Shown: positions 49,232 through 57,518 of the stretch, in pieces
Numbering within the stretch: position 1 is the first letter of the stretch
Layout: the number at the start of each line of letters is the position of its first letter
Origin: Streptomyces qaidamensis
GTDB taxonomy: Bacteria; Actinomycetota; Actinomycetes; Streptomycetales; Streptomycetaceae
Assembly: GCF_001611795.1 (NCBI RefSeq)
Contig: NZ_CP015098.1
Coordinates: forward strand, 1,798,001-1,862,000
Length of the DNA stretch: 64,000 bases
Direction: 5' to 3'
Program-made: the position numbers and the translations under genes
Notes under the pieces: model-generated
The model's database searches: none
Seen by the model: only the letters and a program-made list of their open reading frames with translations
What the model was told of the DNA's origin: nothing

Positions 49232-50592
49232 ATGCGTTCGAAGGAGCGGCGCAGCTCCCAGTCGGTCACCGCGGCGTCGTAGGCGTCCAGTTCGACCCGC
49301 GCCATGTTGCGGTAGTGCGCGACGACCTCGTCGCCGAAGGCGGTCCGGGCGACGGTGCTGTTCTCCCAGAGCTCGGCGGCCTCGCGCAGGGTGGTGGGGA
49401 CGTGGTCGAGGTCGGCGGCGTAGGCGTTGCCGGGGCAGGGCTCGGGCAGCTCCAGTTTCTGCTCGATGCCGTGCAGTCCGGCCGCGACCAGTCCGGCGAC
49501 GGCGAGGTAGGGGTTGACGTCGCCGCCGGGCAGTCGGTTCTCGAAGCGCAGGGAGCGGCCGTGGCCGACCACGCGCAGCGCGCAGGTGCGGTTGTCCTGG
49601 CCCCAGGCGACGGCGGTGGGGGCGAAGGAGCCGGGCTGGAACCGCTTGTAGGAGTTGATGTTCGGGGCGTAGAGGAGGGAGAAGTCGCGCAGGGCGGCGA
49701 GCTGGCCGGCCAGGAAGTGGCGCATGACCTCGGACATGCCGCCTTCGAGGTCCCCGGCCATGGCGTTGGTGCCGTCGGCGTCGGCGAGCGAGAGGTGGAT
49801 GTGGCAGGAGTTGCCCTCGCGCTCGTTGTACTTGGCCATGAAGGTGATCGACATGCCCTCCTGGGCGGCGATCTCCTTGGCGCCGGTCTTGTAGACGGAG
49901 TGCTGGTCGCAGGTGACGAGGGCCTCGTCGTAGCGGAAGGCGATCTCGTGCTGGCCGGGGTTGCACTCGCCCTTGGCGGACTCGACGGTGAGACCGGCGC
50001 CGGCCATCTCGTTGCGGATGCGGCGCAGCAGGGGCTCGATGCGCCCGGTGCCGAGGACCGAGTAGTCGATGTTGTACTGGTTGGCCGGGGTCAGGCCCTT
50101 GTAGCCGGCGTCCCAGGCCTGTTCGTAGGTGTCCTTGAAGACGATGAACTCCAGCTCGGTGCCGACCTGGGCGGTGTAGCCGAGCTCGGCGAGGCGCTCC
50201 AGCTGGCGGCGCAGGATCTGCCGGGGGGCCGCGACGACCGGGGAGCCGTCGTTCCAGGCGAGGTCGGCGTGGAGCATGGCCGTGCCCGCGTTCCAGGGGA
50301 CACGGCGCAGGGTGGTGAGGTCCGGGTGCATGGCGAAGTCGCCGTAGCCGCGGTCCCAGGAGGACATCGCGTAGCCGTCGACGGTGTTCATCTCGGTGTC
50401 GACGGCGAGCAGGTAGTTGCAGCCCTCGGTGCCGTGCCGGAGGACCTCGTCGAGGAAGAAGCGTGCGGCGAACCGCTTGCCCTGGAGTCGCCCTTGCATG
50501 TCGGGGAAGGCCAGGACGACAGTGTCGATCTCACCGCCGGCGACGAGGGCGTGCAGCTCCTCGACGCTCAGCGGGGGTGTGCGGTCTGCCAC
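49228..50592 (-). CDS. glnA4: GlnA4-type gamma-glutamylamine (ethanolamide) synthetase
   Basis: 454 residues from GTG 50592, seven nt after AGGAGG. Glutamine synthetase fold: VDTEMNTVDGYAM, GTELEFIVFKDTYE (Glu metal ligands), AKGECNPGQHEIAFRY, NSCHIHLSL, APNINSYKRFQPG and RFENRLPGGDVNPYLA. From memory S. coelicolor GlnA4 joins glutamate to ethanolamine rather than ammonia. The permease, aldehyde dehydrogenase, SDR and gamma-glutamyl hydrolase around it support glutamylated-amine catabolism over nitrogen assimilation. The divergent FadR-type regulator starts 98 nt away. Confidence 0.9.
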   Translation of the reverse strand: MADRTPPLSVEELHALVAGGEIDTVVLAFPDMQGRLQGKRFAARFFLDEVLRHGTEGCNYLLAVDTEMNTVDGYAMSSWDRGYGDFAMHPDLTTLRRVPWNAGTAMLHADLAWNDGSPVVAAPRQILRRQLERLAELGYTAQVGTELEFIVFKDTYEQAWDAGYKGLTPANQYNIDYSVLGTGRIEPLLRRIRNEMAGAGLTVESAKGECNPGQHEIAFRYDEALVTCDQHSVYKTGAKEIAAQEGMSITFMAKYNEREGNSCHIHLSLADADGTNAMAGDLEGGMSEVMRHFLAGQLAALRDFSLLYAPNINSYKRFQPGSFAPTAVAWGQDNRTCALRVVGHGRSLRFENRLPGGDVNPYLAVAGLVAAGLHGIEQKLELPEPCPGNAYAADLDHVPTTLREAAELWENSTVARTAFGDEVVAHYRNMARVELDAYDAAVTDWELRRSFERM

Positions 50593-50611
50593 GGGAAGGC
50601 CTCCTAGGCTC

Positions 50612-50636
50612 CTTGGATCCGCTGCCTTGGATCCGC
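50612..50636. promoter_or_regulatory. Direct repeat in the glnA4/regulator divergent space
   Basis: CTTGGATCCGC occurs at 50612-50622 and again at 50626-50636, 14 nt apart, between the divergent glnA4 and FadR-type regulator genes. Possible operator or part of the glnA4 promoter; weak evidence. Confidence 0.3.
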
Positions 50637-50690
50637 CGGGAGCCATAAGGTATTGCGGAGAACCATTGCTTGGGAAGGGGGTGCGGCCAC

Positions 50691-51431
50691 ATGCCGGAGG
50701 AGGAAGGCGCTGGCGGCGAGGTGCGGGACGGGCTGACGCCGGTGCTGCGGCCGGTGCGCGCGGGCAACGGCTTCGAGGAGGCGCTGGAGCAGATCCTGCA
50801 GGTCGTACGGCTGGGCCTGGTGCCGGGGGGCGAGCGGCTGCCGGCCGAACGGGAGCTGGCGGAACGGCTGGGCATCAGCCGGGTGACGCTGCGCGAGGTG
50901 CTGAAGGTGCTCCAGGACCAGGGTCTGGTCGAGTCGCGGCGCGGCCGGTACGGCGGCACGTTCGTGCTGCCGCGCGCCGACGCGGTCGGGGAGGACGAAC
51001 TGCGGCGCCGGGTCGCCGAGGTCGACATAGAGGACGTGCTGCGGTTCCGGGAGGTGCTGGAGGTGGGCGCGGCCGGACTGTGCGCGGCGCACGGACTGGA
51101 CGACAAGCAGGCGGACCGGCTCCGGGAGGCGCTGGCTCGCACGCACGACGCGCCGCTCACCGAGTACCGCCGCCTGGACACGCTGCTGCACCTCACGCTC
51201 GCCGAGCTGTCCGGCTCCCCCACGCTCACCGCCCAGTACGCGGCCGTCCGTGCGACGGTCAACGACCTGCTCGACTGCATCCCGCTGCTGGTCCGCAACC
51301 TGGAGCACTCCCAGCGGCAGCACACCGCCCTGGTGGAGGCGGTGATCGAGGGCGAGGCCGACCAGGCGCGGGAGATCATGCGCGAGCACTGCGGGGGCAC
51401 GGCGGCGCTGCTGCGGGGCTTCCTCGGCTGA
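50691..51431 (+). CDS. FadR-subfamily GntR regulator
   Basis: 246 residues from ATG 50691, with GAAGGGGG upstream. The winged helix (about 30-85: GGERLPAERELAERLGISRV, TLREVLKVLQDQGLV) is followed by the all-helical FCD ligand domain (about 105-235) with [14 protein letters not shown] and a late HTALVEAVIEGEADQA helix. It likely controls the glnA4 operon and the permease in response to an amine or glutamyl-amine. Divergent from glnA4 and upstream of the permease. Confidence 0.9.
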   Translation: MPEEEGAGGEVRDGLTPVLRPVRAGNGFEEALEQILQVVRLGLVPGGERLPAERELAERLGISRVTLREVLKVLQDQGLVESRRGRYGGTFVLPRADAVGEDELRRRVAEVDIEDVLRFREVLEVGAAGLCAAHGLDDKQADRLREALARTHDAPLTEYRRLDTLLHLTLAELSGSPTLTAQYAAVRATVNDLLDCIPLLVRNLEHSQRQHTALVEAVIEGEADQAREIMREHCGGTAALLRGFLG

Positions 51432-51583
51432 GTCGGGCACCGTCGTGGCGCGGTGAGGATTTACGGGCGATTAACGCAGGGGTCTTGCCATCCTCGGTCG
51501 GCACCGCAAAGGTATGGCTCCATTCCATTGAGTCGGAGCCCGCTCGATCCCGTGACCGCCGCCGCCCCGTCGGGAGTCTGCCC

Positions 51584-53029
<1,446 letters not shown>

Positions 53030-53054
53030 GTGTTCGAGTGGTGAGGGAGTTGTC

Positions 53055-53741
53055 GTGGCCAGGCCGTTGATCGGGGTCAGCACCTATCTGGAGTCCGGGG
53101 CGCGCTGGGGCGTGTGGGAGCTGGAGGCGGCGCTGCTGCCGGTCGGCTATCCCCGGCTGGTGCAGCGGGCGGGCGGCCTGGCCGCGATGCTGCCCCCCGA
53201 CGACCCGGAGCAGGCCGCCGACGCCGTGGCGCGGCTGGACGGGCTGGTCATCGCGGGCGGACCGGACGTGGAGCCGGTCCGCTACGGGGCGGAGCGTGAG
53301 GAGCGGACGGGGCCGCCGGCGCCGGACCGGGACGCGTGGGAGCTGGGGCTGATCGACGCGGCGCTGGCGGCGGGCGTGCCGTTGCTGGGGATCTGCCGGG
53401 GCATGCAGCTGCTGAACGTCGCCCTCGGGGGCACGCTCGTGCAGCACATCGACGGGCACGCGGAGGTCGTGGGCGTCTTCGGAGGGCATGCCGTCAAGCC
53501 GGTGCCGGGGAGCCTGTACGCCGGGGTCGTGCCGGAGGAGACGTTCGTCCCGACGTACCACCACCAGGCCGTGGACCGCCTGGGCGATGGCCTGGTCCCC
53601 TCGGCGTACGCGGCGGACGGCACGGTGGAGGCGGTGGAACTGCCCTCTGCCGACTGGGTGCTGGGGGTGCAGTGGCATCCGGAGATGGGGGACGACGTAC
53701 GAGTGATGAGGGCCCTGGTGGAGGCGGCGGCAAGCGGCTGA
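53055..53741 (+). CDS. Class-I gamma-glutamyl hydrolase (PuuD-like)
   Basis: 228 residues. Class-I amidotransferase fold with nucleophile C114 (LLGICRGMQLLNVALGG) and His in GVQWHPEM; the opening RPLIGVSTYLE is typical of gamma-glutamyl-GABA hydrolases. It would release glutamate from the oxidised gamma-glutamyl product, closing the cycle begun by GlnA4. GTG 53055 follows GAGGGAG. Cotranscribed with the permease. Confidence 0.92.
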   Translation: MARPLIGVSTYLESGARWGVWELEAALLPVGYPRLVQRAGGLAAMLPPDDPEQAADAVARLDGLVIAGGPDVEPVRYGAEREERTGPPAPDRDAWELGLIDAALAAGVPLLGICRGMQLLNVALGGTLVQHIDGHAEVVGVFGGHAVKPVPGSLYAGVVPEETFVPTYHHQAVDRLGDGLVPSAYAADGTVEAVELPSADWVLGVQWHPEMGDDVRVMRALVEAAASG

Positions 53742-53836
53742 ACCCCAGGGGGCTCCGCCCCTGGCCCCCTGCCCATGCCCGCCCGCCCGCCCGCCACCCG
53801 AATCAGCCGGCCAGCCAGGGGGTCGGGCTCGACGAA

Positions 53837-54766
53837 CTACCCTCTCGTCAGCGACAGCAGGTCCCGCGCCGGTCCCGTGGGCCGATGGCCCGTCGGCCAC
53901 ACCGCCCTCAGATCCCGCGCCAGGGCGACCCCGTCCAGCGGCACCGACACCAGCCGCCGCATCGCCAGCTCCTCCCCCACCGCCAGTTCGCTCAGCACCG
54001 CCGGCCCCGCCCCGCTCACCGCCGCCGCCTTCACCGCCGTCGTGGACGACAACTCGATCAGCGGCCGGGCCAGCCCGCCGAGCGCCGCGTCCAGCACCTG
54101 CCGCGTCCCCGACCCCTTCTCGCGGAGGATCAACGGCGTCGACGCCAGTTCCTCCGCGGCCAGCGACCGCCGTCGCCGGGCCCAGGCGTGCGCCGGCGCG
54201 GTCACCACTATCAGCCGGTCGTGGGCGATGACCGCCGAGTCGAGACCGGCCGGCACCGACAGCCCCTCCACGAACCCCAGGTCCGCCTCGTCCGACAGCA
54301 GCCGCTCCGCCACCACCGTCGAGTTCCCCGCGTGCAGCGACACCGCCGTGTCGGGCCGCTGCGCCCGCAGTGCGAGCAGCCAGCCCGGCAGCAGGTACTC
54401 GGCGATGGTCATGCTCGCGGCCACCCGCAGCCGGGAGTCGCGACGCACGCGCAGCGCCTGCGCCCCCACATCGAACGCCTCCGCCGCCTCCACGATCCGC
54501 CGCGCCCAGTCCGTCACCAGCGCCCCGGCGTCCGTGAGCCGGGAGCCGCGGGGCGAGCGGTCGACCAGCGCCACGCCGAGCTGCCGCTCCATCGACCGGA
54601 TCCGGCTGCTGGCCGCGGGCTGGGTGATGCCGAGTTCCCGCGCCGCACCGCCGAGGCTGCCGAGCCGCGCCACCGCCAGCAGCAGCTCCAGGGCGCCCAG
54701 ATCCGGCACCCGGTGCGCCAGGGTGCCGGAGACGGTCGGCCCGGCCTGCTCATCCGCGTTGCTCAT
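53837..54766 (-). CDS. LysR-family regulator
   Basis: 309 residues. N-terminal winged helix (about 24-85: ARLGSLGGAARELGITQPAA, SSRIRSMERQLGV) and a periplasmic-binding-like effector domain (about 110-300). It is divergent from a TDT transporter and both flank a palindrome, so it probably controls that transporter. The Ser-rich QPAASSRIR variant of the recognition helix is similar to CysB/CbbR-type LysR proteins in actinobacteria. Confidence 0.9.
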   Translation of the reverse strand: MSNADEQAGPTVSGTLAHRVPDLGALELLLAVARLGSLGGAARELGITQPAASSRIRSMERQLGVALVDRSPRGSRLTDAGALVTDWARRIVEAAEAFDVGAQALRVRRDSRLRVAASMTIAEYLLPGWLLALRAQRPDTAVSLHAGNSTVVAERLLSDEADLGFVEGLSVPAGLDSAVIAHDRLIVVTAPAHAWARRRRSLAAEELASTPLILREKGSGTRQVLDAALGGLARPLIELSSTTAVKAAAVSGAGPAVLSELAVGEELAMRRLVSVPLDGVALARDLRAVWPTGHRPTGPARDLLSLTRG

Positions 54767-54777
54767 AAACCCAGCTT

Positions 54778-54795
54778 ATGCCGCCATAGAGGCAT
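54778..54795. promoter_or_regulatory. LysR/TDT divergent palindrome
   Basis: ATGCC-GCCATAGA-GGCAT is an inverted repeat with an 8-nt spacer in the 70-nt space between the LysR and TDT starts. Candidate LysR binding site. Confidence 0.45.
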
Positions 54796-54836
54796 GGTCT
54801 CTGGTGGTGATCCTGCCCCGGCCCCACCTTGGAGTC

Positions 54837-55988
54837 ATGGTCACCGCAGCCCGGCCTCTCGCGCACCCGCTCTCCGTCTGTCACCTCGGACCCAACTGGT
54901 ACGCCACCGTGATGGGCACCGCCGTCGTCGCCACTGCCGGGGCCTCCCTCCCGCCGCGCGTGCCGGGGCTGCGCGGCGTACTCGTGGGCGTGTGGGCCCT
55001 CTCGCTCGTGCTGCTCCTGGTCCTGCTCGCGGGGCGGGCCGTGCACTGGAACCGGCACCGGGACCAGGCCCGCGCCCACCTGCTCGACCCGGCGACGGCA
55101 CCCTTCTACGGCTGCCTCGCCATGGCCCTGCTGGCCGTGGGCGGCGGTGCCCTCACCGTCGGCCGGGACGTGATCGGCCTGCGGGCGGCCGTGGCGCTCG
55201 ACGCCGTGCTGTTCACCACCGGAACGGTGACCGGTCTGGCCGCGGCCGTCGCCGTGCCGTATCTGATGGCCGTACGGCATCGGGTGGAGCCGGGGCAGGC
55301 CACGCCCGTGTGGCTGCTGCCGCTCGTCGCGCCCATGGTGTCCGCCGCCGTCGGGCCGCCGCTGGTGCCGCATCTGCCGCCCGGTCAGGCCCGGGAGACG
55401 CTGCTGGTCGTCTGCTTCGCACTCTTCGGGCTGAGCCTGCTCGCGACTCTGGTCATGCTGCCCCTGGTCTTCGCCCGGTCCCTCACCGGCGGGCCGCTGC
55501 CCCTCGCCCTCACCCCGACGCTGTTCCTGGTGCTGGGTCCGCTCGGGCAGTCCACGACGGCCGTGGGCGCCTTCGCGGACGTCGCGCCCGGGGTCGTACC
55601 GGAGCCGTACGGCGAGGGTTTCGCAGCCCTCGCCGTGCTGTACGGCGTGCCCGTGATGGGGTTCGCGCTGCTGTGGTTCTGCCTGGCCGCCGCCCATGTG
55701 GTGCGCGCCCGGCGGCACGGGATGCGGTTCTCGATGACCTGGTGGTCGTTCACCTTCCCGGTCGGCACCTGTGTCACGGGCGCCGAGGCGCTGGCCCGGC
55801 ACACCGGGCTCGTGGCCTACGCGGGTCCGGCGGTCGTGCTGTACGCGGTGCTGGTCGCGGCGTGGGGCACCGCCGTCGTGGGCACCGCGCGCGGGCTGCT
55901 CAGGGGCGAGCTGCTCGCAGGGCCAGGCCCAGGACCCGTGGCGCCTCGGCCAGTGACGGCCCGTACCACGTCAGGTGCCGTCCGCTGA
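54837..55988 (+). CDS. TDT/SLAC1-family transporter
   Basis: 383 residues from ATG 54837 with GGAG upstream. About ten membrane helices; begins HLGPNWYATVMGTAVVATAG, the family opening, and includes LGPLGQSTTAVGAFADVAPG. Related proteins carry dicarboxylates, tellurite or sulfite. No substrate can be assigned; the LysR neighbour may respond to it. The last 29 codons (Gly/Pro-rich tail) overlap the convergent BtuF-like gene by 89 nt. Confidence 0.85.
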   Translation: MVTAARPLAHPLSVCHLGPNWYATVMGTAVVATAGASLPPRVPGLRGVLVGVWALSLVLLLVLLAGRAVHWNRHRDQARAHLLDPATAPFYGCLAMALLAVGGGALTVGRDVIGLRAAVALDAVLFTTGTVTGLAAAVAVPYLMAVRHRVEPGQATPVWLLPLVAPMVSAAVGPPLVPHLPPGQARETLLVVCFALFGLSLLATLVMLPLVFARSLTGGPLPLALTPTLFLVLGPLGQSTTAVGAFADVAPGVVPEPYGEGFAALAVLYGVPVMGFALLWFCLAAAHVVRARRHGMRFSMTWWSFTFPVGTCVTGAEALARHTGLVAYAGPAVVLYAVLVAAWGTAVVGTARGLLRGELLAGPGPGPVAPRPVTARTTSGAVR

Positions 55989-56619
55989 CGAGCGCGCAGG
56001 GCAGGCCGGGGAAGGCCTCGGGGCCGTCGTCGCCGGTGAAGCGGTACGGCTCGTCCGGGAGGACCACCACGTCCGGTGCGCAGGCGCGCAGTTCCTCCAG
56101 CGGGAGGCGGGGGTAGCGGTCGGGGTGCGTCGCGTGCGCGTGATCGACGCCGAGGCGGGCGAGGACGTCGCCGGCGAAGGTGTCGCGGCCCAGGACCATC
56201 CAGGGGCGGCGCCAGACCGGCACGACCGCCGTGAGCCGCGTCTGCGGCTCCGGCAGCGACGACCAGGTCTCCTCCGCCTCGTCCAGCCAGCGCGGGCGGG
56301 CCGGCACCCCGCAGGCGTCCAGCACCCGGGCCAGTTCCCGGAAGGCCTGCGGCACGTCGCGGATCTCCGTCACCAGGACCTCGACGCCCGCCGCGCGCAG
56401 GGCCGCGAGATCGGGTGCGCGGTTCTCCTCCTCGTTGGCGATCACCAGATCGGGCGTGAGGGACAGGATCCGGTCGCTCTTCGGGTTCTTGGTACCGCCG
56501 ACGCGTACGACGTCCAGGCCGGGAGGGTGCGTGCACCAGTCGGTGGCGCCGGCCAGGGTTCCGGGCGCGGACCGGGCCACGGCCTCGGTCAGCGAGGGGA
56601 CCAGCGAGACCACCCTCAC
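55900..56619 (-). CDS. BtuF-like helical-backbone metal-receptor protein without a signal peptide
   Basis: 239 residues of the class-III substrate-binding fold: RVVSLVPSLTEAV at the very N-terminus, GGTKNPKSDRILSLTPDLVI, a long linking helix (about 80-105) and VVVLPDEPYRFTGDDG. Family members bind cobalamin or metal chelates. No export signal precedes the fold, so it is cytosolic or the start is upstream, which the overlapping regulator stop makes unlikely. GTG 56619 overlaps that stop (GTGA). No ABC permease is near. Confidence 0.82.
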   Translation of the reverse strand: MRVVSLVPSLTEAVARSAPGTLAGATDWCTHPPGLDVVRVGGTKNPKSDRILSLTPDLVIANEEENRAPDLAALRAAGVEVLVTEIRDVPQAFRELARVLDACGVPARPRWLDEAEETWSSLPEPQTRLTAVVPVWRRPWMVLGRDTFAGDVLARLGVDHAHATHPDRYPRLPLEELRACAPDVVVLPDEPYRFTGDDGPEAFPGLPCALVSGRHLTWYGPSLAEAPRVLGLALRAARP

Positions 56620-57185
56620 CGGCGTGGCCGGTCCCGGACCGCCTCGATGTGCTCCGCCACGGCGACGACGATCACGCGGGTGTCCGACTCGGCCGCCCGC
56701 CAGCGATGCCGTACGCCGCCGGTCAGGTACAGCGTGTCGCCGCGGCCGAGGCGGTAGGCGCGGCCCTCCGCCTCGACCTCCACCGCGCCGTCGGCGACGT
56801 ACATCAACTGGTCGTTGCGGTACTGGAACTCACGGCCCGCGTCGTGGTCGCCGGTGAACTCGGAGGCGTGCATCTGATGGTGGCCGCGGACCAGGGAGCG
56901 GGACCGGGGCTGGGGCAGCGGCTCGCTGCCGTCGCCGCGGACGACGTCCACGCTGCACGCCGGGTCGGCCGCGGCGAGGAGCTCCACCGCCGTGGTGCGC
57001 AGGGCGTCGGCGACCTTCTCCAGGGAGCTGGTGCTGGGCCGCGCCCGGTCGTTCTCGATCTGGCTCAGGAAGGGGACGGACAGGCCGCTGCGCGCGGACA
57101 CGACGGCGAGGGTGAGCTCCAGCGCGCGGCGCCGTCGGCGCACGGCCGCGCCCACCCGAAGGGGTTGCTCTTTGTGGTCGCCCAT
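56616..57185 (-). CDS. XRE regulator with a cupin domain
   Basis: 189 residues from ATG 57185 behind GGAGGGAGCC. Helix-turn-helix (about 8-65: LTLAVVSARSGLSVPFLSQI, ENDRARPSTSSLEKVADALR) followed by a cupin barrel (about 115-185: DQLMYVADGAVEVEAEGRAY). Such two-domain repressors sense small molecules such as polyamines, amino acids or sugars. Translationally coupled to the BtuF-like gene, which it may control. Confidence 0.9.
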   Translation of the reverse strand: MGDHKEQPLRVGAAVRRRRRALELTLAVVSARSGLSVPFLSQIENDRARPSTSSLEKVADALRTTAVELLAAADPACSVDVVRGDGSEPLPQPRSRSLVRGHHQMHASEFTGDHDAGREFQYRNDQLMYVADGAVEVEAEGRAYRLGRGDTLYLTGGVRHRWRAAESDTRVIVVAVAEHIEAVRDRPRR

Positions 57186-57518
57186 CGCTCCGGCTCCCTC
57201 CTTCGCCCGTCGGTCCGCTCCCCGTGCGGCGGTGTCCCGGCGCACTGCTCCTGTTGAGTTGTCTGCACCCTACGCATGTTCGGCAAACCGTTTCATGCGC
57301 CCGTCACATCGACGTCATACGGGGCGGTGCGCGACCTCACACTTCACGCCAGGCGATCCGCCGCCGAAGGGGGGCGGGCAGGCTTTCCGTCTGGTGGAGG
57401 AACAGGCGAGAAGAGGGGGTTCTGGGGATGGCGTAGCGCTCTGTGGTTGTCCGGATCCCGCTCGTGGGATCGGGGGGCGGGGCAGGACGCGGCGTGTCGC
57501 GCGTCCCACCCCGGAACC
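57186..57518. other. Intergenic space between the XRE regulator and the betaine system
   Basis: 333 nt without a recognisable gene. The right part holds a weak hairpin (57454-57471) that may end the betaine operon. The left part should hold the XRE promoter. Short frames here lack family character. Confidence 0.6.
57454..57471 (-). terminator. Weak hairpin downstream of the betaine operon
   Basis: GATCCC-GCTCGT-GGGATC (57454-57471), 48 nt after the permease/binding-protein stop. Short stem, no U-tract. Confidence 0.35.
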
